Notes under the pieces: model-generated
Told to the model about the DNA's origin: nothing
Databases searched by the model: none
What the model saw: the letters and a program-made list of their open reading frames with translations, nothing else
Shown: in pieces, positions 35,301-43,124 of the stretch
Layout: each line of letters begins with the position of its first letter
Position numbering within the stretch: the stretch's first letter is position 1
Position numbers and translations under genes: made by a program
Source of the DNA: Desulfobacteraceae bacterium
GTDB taxonomy: Bacteria > Desulfobacterota > Desulfobacteria > Desulfobacterales > Desulfococcaceae
Assembly (NCBI GenBank): GCA_011390755.1
Contig: JAABRU010000025.1
Coordinates: 1-52,688 of the forward strand
DNA: 52,688 nt
Reading direction: 5' to 3'

Positions 35301-35392
35301 TTTTGAATATCTCGTAAAAAATCGGAAAATCAGGTTCTGCTGATTTTATTAACAGCATTTTTTGAAATTTGGACTTTTTACCGATTCATCAG
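35297..35392. repeat. TGATGAA-CGGTAAAAAGTCC element, inverted copy
   Basis: Read in reverse it matches the 6501-6606 copy closely, with a short internal deletion. It ends GGACTTTTTACCGATTCATC. It abuts the interrupted copy 35045-35300. Confidence 0.75.
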
Positions 35393-35467
35393 TTTTGAGG
35401 CGGTTTAATTTTTAATATGATGAATTTATAAATAATTCTGATAATTTTGACCCGTTACCAGTCTCTG

Positions 35468-35606
35468 CCCCAATGCCGTTAAGTTAAGAAATATTTGGAG
35501 TGCCAAAATGAAGTGAAACGGAATTCCGGCCGGATTTTCCCCGGTCATTTCAGTGTTCCGGACTTTCAGTTCGGGACTCCTCCGCCTTAACTTAATGCCA
35601 TTGAGG
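35468..35606. repeat. GCCGTTAAGTTAAG element
   Basis: CCCCAATGCCGTTAAGTTAA is mirrored by TTAACTTAATGCCATTGAGG. The interior contains GGAGTGCCAAAATGAAGTG and GACTTTCAGTTCGGGACTCC. A reversed partial copy is at 1801-1916. Confidence 0.8.
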
Positions 35607-35638
35607 CGGAGCCCGGTAACGAGTTAAAAAGGTAAGTC

Positions 35639-35705
35639 GAGCGGTCTTTCGCCCGCGCTCCTTCGGAGCGCGGGCGAAAAATAATTTTCGCACTCCTTCA
35701 AAGAC
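35639..35705. repeat. GTCTTTGA..AAAGACCGCTC hairpin element, copy 2 (reversed)
   Basis: GAGCGGTCTTTCGCCCGCGC is followed by a strong CGCGCTCC/GGAGCGCG hairpin and AAATAATTTTCGCACTCC, the reverse of 15683-15753. It lies 40 bp beyond the stop codon of the DUF2126 gene and its stem could end that transcript. Confidence 0.75.
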
Positions 35706-35744
35706 TGTCCTGCATTACATACCAAGCCATCATTCATAAGAAAT

Positions 35745-38700
35745 TCAGGAATTTTTCCCGTCCCTGTGATGCAGTCGCAGATCCAAAGTATAGGGATATT
35801 CCGGATTTTTTTCCTCTGATGGTACATTCATTGGCCCCGGTTCATTGCCATAAGGCAGAAAACGTCCCCGGGACGGGCCGTCCGGCACAGGCTGCACGGC
35901 TCCGCCTGTGGGGGTATGGCCGTGGGACCAGAAACGGGTGAATCGCCGGGATTCGGCCTCATACGCGTTGACCGGGAAGGTTTCATAATGCCGTCCGCCC
36001 GGATGCATGACATGATAGGTGCATCCACCCACAGAGCGTCCGTTCCATGTGTCAATGAGATCAAATACCAAAGGGGAATGCACCCCGATGGTGGGATGCA
36101 GGGCCGAAGGGGGCTGCCATGCCCGGTAGCGCACACCGCCCACATATTCCCCATGGGTTCCGGTGGCGTGCATGAGCACCCGGCGGCCGTTGCATGTTAC
36201 CACATAGCGGCTGTCCGTGATCCCCGTGACCTTTACCTGCATCCGTTCCAAAGAGGAATCCACAAAGCGGGCCGTTCCCGCGCGGCTGACTTCCTCTCCC
36301 AGCACATTCCAGGGTTCTATGGCCTGCCGCAGTTCAATGCTCATATCCTGAATACGCACAGTTCCGTAATGGGGAAAACGGAATTCCACAAAGGGGGCCA
36401 GCCATTCCGGATCAAAGGGATAACCCGCGCGGGCCAGTTCCCCGGCCACTTCCTCCATATCCCGCGTCACATAATGGGGCAGCATCCAGCGGTCATGCAG
36501 TTCGGTTCCCCATCGCACCAGTTTATGCTCATAGGGTTCTTTCCAGAAACGGGCAATGAGGGCGCGGATGAGCAGCATCTGCACCACGCTCATGCGGGCA
36601 TGGGGCGGCATGTCAAAGGCCCGGAATTCCACCAGACCCATACGTCCCGAAAGACTGTCCGGGGAAAAGAGTTTGTCTATGCAGAACTCGGCCCGGTGGG
36701 TATTGCCGGTAATATCCGTCAGCAGGTTGCGGAATACCCGGTCCACCAGCCAGTGGGGGACTTCTCCTTTTTTCGGGATCTGAGCGAATGCGATTTCCAG
36801 TTCATACAACTGCTCCTCCCGTCCCTCATCCGCACGGGGGGCCTGGCTGGTGGGGCCGATAAACTGCCCGGAAAAAAGATAGGAAAGCCCCGGATGATGC
36901 TGCCAGTAGGTGACAAGACTGCGCAGCAGATCCGGCCGCCGCAGCATGGGGCTGTCCGCGGGTGTCGGTCCCCCGATGGTGACATGGTTTCCCCCGCCGG
37001 TTCCCGTATGGCGGCCGTCCAGCATGAATTTTTCCGTGGCCAGCCGGGCCAGCCGGGCTTCCTCATACAGCACCGTAATATTGGAAACCAGGTCATCCCA
37101 GTCCGGCGAAGGATGGATATTGACTTCAATCACGCCCGGATCCGGGGTCACTTTCAGGCATTCCATACGGGGATCTTTGGGCGGCTCATATCCTTCAATG
37201 ACCACCGGCAGGGACAGATCCGCAGCCGTCTGTTCCACCGCGGCAATGAGACTCAGGTAATGTTCCAGAAAGCCCATGGGCGGCATGAAGATATGGAGCC
37301 GTCCCTCACGGGATTCGATGCACAGGGCCGTGTGGGGGATTTTTTCCGAAATGTCTTTTGCATCCGCATTTTTATTCCTGTCGCCGGGAGCGGGAACTTT
37401 CTGGGTCTGCACACGTTCCGGGGAATCTGACGGGGCAGCGGAGGAATCGTGAAAGTTTCCCAAAGGCGGCAGATCATCCAGCAGGGAGCGTTCCGGCATG
37501 GGTTCCCGGTCTTTTTCCGCCTTCCAGGGCAGGGAATCCAGAGGCAGGCGCAGGCCCATGGGGGAATCTCCCGGAATCAGGTACATATGCCCCTGACGGA
37601 AGGTCCAGGGGAGGCTGTGCCACTGATCTTCCCGGAAATCCCATTCCAGGGGCAGCACATATCCCACCGGCTGCGCGGGATCCCCCCGGAGTATGCGGGC
37701 CAGCCGTTGCCGTTCCAGAGGATCTTTCAGATTCGCGGTGAGAGGATCAGTATTGACCGGCAGACTGCCTTCCTGCCAGAGCATATAGAAAGCATCCTCA
37801 TATCCGGGGGTGATGCAGGCAGCGTCCAGTCCCAGCAGAGAAGTCAGGTGTTCCGCAAACTGCCGGGCATCATCCGCGCTATGTCCGTAATCTTTCCCGT
37901 CCCCGGCCAGAAGTTCCGGATTCTGCCAGACCGGCACACCGTCCTTACGCCAGAAACAGCTTAAAGCCCAGCGGGGCAGTTCTTCCCCCGGATACCATTT
38001 GCCCTGCCCGTAATGGCGCATTCCGCCTTTGGCAAAGGTGGCAAAAAGGCGGTTGAGCAGGTCTCCGGCCAGTTTGCGCTTATGCCTGCCGTTGGCTTCC
38101 GTGTTCCATTCCGGGGCCTCCATATCATCTATGGAAACAAAGGTGGGTTCCCCGCCCATGCTCAGGCGCACATCCCCGGCTTTGAGATCGGCCTCCACCT
38201 TATTTCCCAACGCATTGACGGCCTGCCACTGCTCTTCCGTATAAGGTTTGGTCACACGGGGATCCTCATGAATGCGCCGCACGGAATTGTGGAAGTAGAA
38301 TTCCACTTCGCATTTGTCCGTGGCTCCGGTCACCGGGGCCGCGGAAGCCGGGTCCGGCGTGCAGGCCAGGGGAATATGCCCCTCTCCGGCAAACAGCCCG
38401 GAGGTGGGGTCCAGCCCCAGCCATCCCGCACCCGGAATATAAACCTCTGCCCAGGCATGGAGGTCGGTAAAGTCGGCTTCCGGTCCCGAAGGACCGTCCA
38501 AAGATTTCACATCCGCAGTCAGTTGCACCAGGTAACCCGATACAAAACGGGCCGCCAGCCCCAGGTGCCGGAATATCTGCACCAGCAGCCAGGCCGAATC
38601 CCGGCAGGAACCGGTTCCCCGGCCCAGTGTTTCTTCACAGGTCTGGATTCCGGGTTCCATGCGGATGGTATAGCTGATTTCTTTCCAGAGCTGCTGATTC

Positions 38701-39158
38701 ATTGCCACCAGAAAATCGTTGATTTGCTGTTCCGAACGGTCCGCCTTCTCCAGGTATTTCATCAGCAGAGGCCCGGATTCCCGGATTTCCAGATAGGGGA
38801 TCAGTTCCTTTTTCAACTGCTCATCATAGCGGAAAGGGAATTTTTCCGCATAGGATTCCACAAAAAAATCAAAGGGATTGATGACAGTCATTTCCGCCAC
38901 CACATCCACCTCTATGGACAGAATATCGCTTTTTTCCAGAAAAACCACCCGTGCCAGCCAGTTGCCGAAGGGATCCTGCTGCCAGTTGATAAAATGTTTC
39001 TCCGGTCTGATGGTAAGGGAATAAGACTCAATGGGCGTTCTGCTGTGAACCGCAGGACGCAGCCGGAAAACATGCGGGGAAAGCGACACCCGCCGGTCGT
39101 AACGGTATTCTGTTTTATGATTCAGTCCTACCCGGATAGCCATTTGATTTCCTTTCAT
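35745..39158 (-). CDS. DUF2126 transglutaminase-like protein
   Basis: The product has 1137 residues. It begins with a Bact_transglu_N domain (RVGLNHKTEYRYDRRVSLSP) and a transglutaminase core, with catalytic Cys in GRGTGSCRDSAWLLVQIFR, His in DLHAWAEVYIPGAGW and Asp in LGLDPTSG. The long DUF2126 region (about residue 330 on) resembles a glutamine-synthetase/carboxylate-amine-ligase fold, with GGEPTFVSIDD, GTGGGNHVTIGG and VEFRAFDMPPHARMSV. Full length for the family. It is the first gene of the cluster with the ATP-grasp/alpha-E fusion and the small transglutaminase. In many bacteria the cluster includes an Anbu proteasome-like gene; none is seen here. Confidence 0.92.
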   Translation of the reverse strand: MKGNQMAIRVGLNHKTEYRYDRRVSLSPHVFRLRPAVHSRTPIESYSLTIRPEKHFINWQQDPFGNWLARVVFLEKSDILSIEVDVVAEMTVINPFDFFVESYAEKFPFRYDEQLKKELIPYLEIRESGPLLMKYLEKADRSEQQINDFLVAMNQQLWKEISYTIRMEPGIQTCEETLGRGTGSCRDSAWLLVQIFRHLGLAARFVSGYLVQLTADVKSLDGPSGPEADFTDLHAWAEVYIPGAGWLGLDPTSGLFAGEGHIPLACTPDPASAAPVTGATDKCEVEFYFHNSVRRIHEDPRVTKPYTEEQWQAVNALGNKVEADLKAGDVRLSMGGEPTFVSIDDMEAPEWNTEANGRHKRKLAGDLLNRLFATFAKGGMRHYGQGKWYPGEELPRWALSCFWRKDGVPVWQNPELLAGDGKDYGHSADDARQFAEHLTSLLGLDAACITPGYEDAFYMLWQEGSLPVNTDPLTANLKDPLERQRLARILRGDPAQPVGYVLPLEWDFREDQWHSLPWTFRQGHMYLIPGDSPMGLRLPLDSLPWKAEKDREPMPERSLLDDLPPLGNFHDSSAAPSDSPERVQTQKVPAPGDRNKNADAKDISEKIPHTALCIESREGRLHIFMPPMGFLEHYLSLIAAVEQTAADLSLPVVIEGYEPPKDPRMECLKVTPDPGVIEVNIHPSPDWDDLVSNITVLYEEARLARLATEKFMLDGRHTGTGGGNHVTIGGPTPADSPMLRRPDLLRSLVTYWQHHPGLSYLFSGQFIGPTSQAPRADEGREEQLYELEIAFAQIPKKGEVPHWLVDRVFRNLLTDITGNTHRAEFCIDKLFSPDSLSGRMGLVEFRAFDMPPHARMSVVQMLLIRALIARFWKEPYEHKLVRWGTELHDRWMLPHYVTRDMEEVAGELARAGYPFDPEWLAPFVEFRFPHYGTVRIQDMSIELRQAIEPWNVLGEEVSRAGTARFVDSSLERMQVKVTGITDSRYVVTCNGRRVLMHATGTHGEYVGGVRYRAWQPPSALHPTIGVHSPLVFDLIDTWNGRSVGGCTYHVMHPGGRHYETFPVNAYEAESRRFTRFWSHGHTPTGGAVQPVPDGPSRGRFLPYGNEPGPMNVPSEEKNPEYPYTLDLRLHHRDGKNS

Positions 39159-39248
39159 TCAGGATGAAGAATATGCAGCATACTGTTTTTCGGGTATTCC
39201 GGTAAAAAAACATCCGGATTTCCGAAAAAATACCGTGCATATCTTTTA

Positions 39249-39346
39249 GGCGTTACGCAGTTGAATTTTAACTGTTTGAATTTATTATATGCCTTAAAAA
39301 TTGACAGTCAATAAAAACAGCAGATTATATTTCAACCGCGTAACTC
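39249..39346. repeat. GGCGTTACGC-GTTGAA element
   Basis: GGCGTTACGCAGTTGAATTT is mirrored by TTCAACCGCGTAACTCC with two mismatches. The interior is AT-rich. It lies 90 bp upstream of the DUF2126 gene, so it may carry or displace its promoter. Confidence 0.7.
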
Positions 39347-39482
39347 CTGTCTTTTTTGGTTAAATATTTTCCCCACATCCTCCCCAAAAACAGAGAGAGG
39401 CCTTGAAACTGTGCAATCTATTACTTTTTATAACTGAAAGCAAGTTTTTTGCCCCCGGACGGGGAAAAAGACAGGGGCGGAA

Positions 39483-39572
39483 ATGAAAACTGTTCGGAAA
39501 TCCAGCGGACTTTTGGCTTTACTCCTGCTGTCTGCATTTCCGGTTTTGCAGAAGGCATATTTCTCCGGATGA
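39483..39572 (+). pseudogene. 29-codon export-signal fragment, possible gene remnant
   Basis: The frame reads MKTVRKSSGLLALLLLSAFP and then VLQKAYFSG and stop. It is a textbook signal peptide with nothing after it, and has a weak ribosome site (GGGGCGG). The following 250 bp have codon-like composition but stops in all frames. It may be the start of a decayed exported-protein gene, or a leader; I cannot tell. Confidence 0.3.
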
Positions 39573-39869
39573 TTTCATGAGGAAAAGGATTTGCAGCACA
39601 CTGTGAGAAAAGCGGGCGGGATGCGGGACAGGGAACAGAAGCTGTGCTGCGTGTGCGCTATAAACAAAGTTCCGGAAGCGGGGTTGACGGCCCGGACTGT
39701 GCAGACAGAGTTTCCGGAAAGGCAGTGAAACCGGAACTGTTTAAGAGCCTATCCGAAAACCTGTCTTTCGGTATTCTGAGCCCCTGTTTTCACCGGTTGG
39801 GTGAAAAGCGTAAAACAGGCAAAGTTCCGGTTATCGGACATCCAGCCGGTTTATCTGAAAAAAACCGCT

Positions 39870-40103
39870 CAATTTAGGTCTAAGTCGGATGGAATGAGAA
39901 TATGGGCCGTGTCGCTGAACCCCGGAAAGGGTACAGTCGCGGACATTGGATAATATCCTGTAATAAGGCCGGAAGCCGACATTATTCAGCGAAGGGAAGG
40001 CGGCAGACCGCATCACGCTTTGGTGAGTGATGAGGTTTCCGCCGGGGCCTGAGAGCAGAGCATGTATTCAGAGGGGTAATCCGGGAACCTGGGAGAGCCG
40101 TAT
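39870..40103 (+). mobile_element. possible remnant of a group II intron
   Basis: The segment carries structured, non-coding sequence, and GGGAACCTGGGAGAGCCGTA at 40083-40102 resembles the stretch that leads into and starts domain V of bacterial group II introns. The rest of domain V (the GAAA-loop hairpin) is missing, because the 40122 element follows shortly after. AAGGCGGCAGACCGCATCAC further up also has intron-like character. No reverse-transcriptase frame is present. The call is tentative. The whole gap 39159-40275 contains this, one signal-peptide fragment, a lone AGAGCCTATCCGAAAACCTG end (39741) and two inverted-repeat elements. Confidence 0.35.
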
Positions 40104-40121
40104 ATTTTCCTGCGGATAATA

Positions 40122-40226
40122 TTGATGAACCGGTAAAAAATCATTTTTCCGGAATTCAGTCTTAGTAAAATCAGTATTTTAAATTGCTGAAATCCCCGTA
40201 TTTCGGACTTTTTACATATTCATCAA
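40122..40226. repeat. TGATGAA-CGGTAAAAAGTCC element, copy 4
   Basis: TTGATGAACCGGTAAAAAAT is mirrored by CGGACTTTTTACATATTCAT and CAA. It matches 49361-49465 over nearly its whole 105 bp, in the same orientation. It lies 50 bp past the smpB stop codon. Confidence 0.82.
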
Positions 40227-40275
40227 TATTAATGAAATCCGAATTCTTTGATAAAGCAAAGGAACCGCTGGAATA

Positions 40276-40740
40276 TTACTGATAATTCTCTTTTCTTGCC
40301 CGATCCATATCCCGCTGCTGATCCCGCCTGCGGATGGTTTCCCGTTTGTCGTGCCGCTGTTTTCCTTTTCCCAGCCCCAGGGTGATTTTGACTTTGCCGT
40401 TTTTGAAATAGATATTCAGGGGAATGAGGGCATACCCCCTCTCAACGATTTTTCCGGTCAGTCGTCTGATTTCATGCTTATGCATCAGCAGTTTCCGGGG
40501 CCGTTCCGGATCATGATTGTCGTAATATGCAAAAGGATAGGGGCTGATATGCATCTGATGGACAAACAGTTCTCCGTTTTGGATTTTGGCATATGCGTCT
40601 TTCAGATGTGCTCTCCCTTCCCGGAGGGATTTGACTTCTGTGCCTTTGAGCACCAGACCGGCCTCAAAACGATCCTCAAAACTGTAATTGAAACGGGCTT
40701 TGCGGTTTTCTGCAACAATTTTTATGCCTTTTTTTTCCAA
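40276..40740 (-). CDS. smpB: SsrA-binding protein SmpB
   Basis: The product has 154 residues, normal for the family. SmpB binds tmRNA and brings it to stalled ribosomes for trans-translation. Conserved parts are ENRKARFNY at the start, GLVLKGTEVKSLREGRAHLKDAYA in the OB-fold core, and the basic C-terminal tail HDKRETIRRRDQQRDMDRA that enters the mRNA channel. The start is a TTG at 40740 with GGGAGA 6 nt upstream; no ATG lies near. The tmRNA gene itself was not found in the window. The gene is 170 bp from ptsI on the same strand. Confidence 0.95.
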   Translation of the reverse strand: MEKKGIKIVAENRKARFNYSFEDRFEAGLVLKGTEVKSLREGRAHLKDAYAKIQNGELFVHQMHISPYPFAYYDNHDPERPRKLLMHKHEIRRLTGKIVERGYALIPLNIYFKNGKVKITLGLGKGKQRHDKRETIRRRDQQRDMDRARKENYQ

Positions 40741-40911
40741 TCTTTTCTCCCTGCTTCCGATTCGGAAAGGGATTTTCCGAACCTGTTATGCAAAGCGGTT
40801 TAGGGACCCGGTAAGAAATAAATCCTCCGGAAATATCCTGCGGATAAACAGAAACCGTGCATTCCGTCCCCTGATCAGATGAAACGGGGCTGTTATTTTC
40901 TGCTGAATGCC

Positions 40912-42672
40912 TTACCCGAAATAAATCTGTTCTGTGATATATCCGTAATGCTTATCCAAAAATTCTCTGGCCTCCCGATCCCCGGTTTTGCTGAAAATTT
41001 CCCGGCTGAAATCTCTGCATTCCCCCATATTCAGGGAACGCACGGTGTTTTTTACCGCGGGAATGGCCTGGGGGGTCATGCTCAGTTCACTGATCCCCAG
41101 CCCCAGAAGGACAGGGATATAGATGGGATCACCTGCCATTTCCCCGCACATGGATACCCGTATATTTTTTTCTTCCGCGGCTGCCGTGACCTGGCGTATC
41201 ATGCGCAGCACGGCCGGATGCAGGGGCTGATAGAGATGGGAGACATATCGGTTCCCCCGGTCAATGGCCAGGGCATACTGGATGAGATCATTGGTGCCGA
41301 TACTGAAAAAATCCACCTCCTCCGCCAGTAAATCCGCAATGACCACGGCAGAAGGCACTTCGATCATAATACCGGTTTCAATATCCGCGCGGAAAGTTTT
41401 GCCTTCTTCCGCCAGTGAACCGGCTGCCTGCGCCAGAAATTTTTTGGCTTCCAGTACTTCATTAAGACCGGAAATCATGGGGAAGAGAATGCGCACACTG
41501 CCGAAAGCAGCAGCACGGAGAATGGCCCGGAGCTGGGTTCGGAAAACATCCGGTCTTGTAAGGCAGTAGCGTATGGCGCGCAGCCCCAGCGCGGGGTTGG
41601 CCTCATCCAGACTGCCGGTATAGGATGCGGCTTTGTCTCCGTTAATATCCAGTGTCCGGATGGTTACCGGATGCGGGGCCATAATTTCCACCACATCCCG
41701 GTATTTATCAAAAAGCTCGTCTTCCGACGGAAAGCCCGAACTTTGCAGATACTGAAATTCCGTGCGGTACAGACCGATACCGTTCCCCCCGTTATCCCGC
41801 ACCAGAAAGACTTCTTCGGGAAGTTCAATATTGCCCATCACCTGAATATGAATATTGTCTTTTGTGGCGGCCGAGTGCCGGCCGGTCCTGGTAATCAGCG
41901 ATTTCTGGCGTTCATAACGGCTTTTTCTTTCTTCATATTCTACCAGGGTATAATCTCTGGGATTGACAATGAGTGTGCCGTCGGTTCCGTCAACAACAAT
42001 GATGTCATCATTGCGGATGATGCGGCTTGCATTGTTCAGGCCCAGCACAGCGGGAATCTGAAGGGTACGGGCAATAATTCCCGTATGGGAAGTGACTCCG
42101 CCGCCGTCCGTGACAAAACCCTTGATCCGCTCCAGCTGAATCTGACTGGTTTCGGCCGGGGACAAATCGGTGGCAACCAGGATTACTCTCTTGTCTATGT
42201 TTTTGATGTTGACCCGTTCTTTGCCGATAAGATTGCGCATAATCCTGTCGGAAACATGAACCACATCCGCGGCGCGTTCTCTGAAATAGGCATCGCTCAT
42301 ACTGCTGAACATGCCTTTGAGTTCGGAAACCACATTTTTCAGTGCCCATTCCGCATTGATTTTTTCTTCTTCAATGCGCTCAATGGCTTTTCCGTAAAGC
42401 ATTTTGTCCCGCAGCAGTGCGACATGGGTTTCAAGAATTGCGGCATGTTCGCGGAAATCCTCCGGTGTTTCTTCAATAATGCTGCGAAGTTCTTCCGTGG
42501 ATTTTTTTACAGCAGTTTTAAAACGGTCTTTTTCATCTTCCAGTTCTGCATCCGCAAGGTGATACCGGCGGATGACATTGACACCTTCCCGGTCTACCAG
42601 ATATGCCTTGCCGATACATATGCCCGGCGCTGCCGCAATGCCCCTGAGTACAATTTCTTTGTTTTCCGGCAT
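40912..42672 (-). CDS. ptsI: PTS enzyme I
   Basis: The product has 586 residues from ATG 42672; an upstream TTG at 42702 would overlap the HPr gene and has no better ribosome site. It transfers phosphate from phosphoenolpyruvate to HPr. The phospho-histidine is in GGVTSHTGIIARTLQIPAV (Val replaces the common Arg), the PEP-binding barrel has GIGLYRTEFQYL, IMIEVPSAV, FSIGTNDLIQYALAIDRGN and the catalytic cysteine in VSMCGEMAGD. It lies 7 nt after HPr. No sugar-specific enzyme II is in the window, so the system may be regulatory. Confidence 0.95.
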   Translation of the reverse strand: MPENKEIVLRGIAAAPGICIGKAYLVDREGVNVIRRYHLADAELEDEKDRFKTAVKKSTEELRSIIEETPEDFREHAAILETHVALLRDKMLYGKAIERIEEEKINAEWALKNVVSELKGMFSSMSDAYFRERAADVVHVSDRIMRNLIGKERVNIKNIDKRVILVATDLSPAETSQIQLERIKGFVTDGGGVTSHTGIIARTLQIPAVLGLNNASRIIRNDDIIVVDGTDGTLIVNPRDYTLVEYEERKSRYERQKSLITRTGRHSAATKDNIHIQVMGNIELPEEVFLVRDNGGNGIGLYRTEFQYLQSSGFPSEDELFDKYRDVVEIMAPHPVTIRTLDINGDKAASYTGSLDEANPALGLRAIRYCLTRPDVFRTQLRAILRAAAFGSVRILFPMISGLNEVLEAKKFLAQAAGSLAEEGKTFRADIETGIMIEVPSAVVIADLLAEEVDFFSIGTNDLIQYALAIDRGNRYVSHLYQPLHPAVLRMIRQVTAAAEEKNIRVSMCGEMAGDPIYIPVLLGLGISELSMTPQAIPAVKNTVRSLNMGECRDFSREIFSKTGDREAREFLDKHYGYITEQIYFG

Positions 42673-42679
42673 GTCTTTT

Positions 42680-42961
42680 TTATTCTCCGAATCCGGATTC
42701 AACCAGGGAGACGATTTTTTTTAAAATATTCATATCCGAAGCAGAATCTATTTCTATGCGGATGCGGCTGCCTTTGCCGCAGGCCAGGGTGAGCATATCA
42801 ATAATGCTTTTGGCATCCACGGCTGTGCCGTCTCTGACAATCCGCACCTCTGCTTTTGCCTTCTGGGAAATGCCTGCGATTTTTGCAGCAGATCTGGCAT
42901 GGAGCCCCAACTCGTTGACAATAGTGACTTCTTTGGAAAATGATTCGGGCATATTGCTCAT
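42680..42961 (-). CDS. ptsH: phosphocarrier protein HPr
   Basis: The product has 93 residues from ATG 42961; an ATG 9 nt further in is also possible and no strong ribosome site marks either. The phospho-acceptor is His in NELGLHARSAAKI. The regulatory serine is also present, in AKSIIDMLTLACG, so an HPr kinase (HprK) could control it; hprK is not in the window. It precedes ptsI on the same transcript. Confidence 0.92.
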   Translation of the reverse strand: MSNMPESFSKEVTIVNELGLHARSAAKIAGISQKAKAEVRIVRDGTAVDAKSIIDMLTLACGKGSRIRIEIDSASDMNILKKIVSLVESGFGE

Positions 42962-43124
42962 ATTATCCGTATGATTTGCATAAACAGTGTCGTGTTTAAA
43001 ACTCTTAAAAATAGCAGTTCCGGCCTTAAAAGTCAATCCTGATTTCAGAATAATCCATTTGGCGGAATGAAAGAATACATGATTTTCAGATTGTTATATC
43101 ATTTGAGTTAAGCAGACAGCAGCT

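Noticed and set aside
39644..39877. 77-codon open frame on the plus strand
   Set aside because: No ribosome site, no recognisable domain, and its second half runs through the AGAGCCTATC repeat end. Treated as decayed or non-coding sequence.
39160..40275. tmRNA gene near smpB
   Set aside because: No tRNA-like ends with a 3' CCA-type acceptor and no tag frame ending in Ala-Ala were recognised in the flanks.
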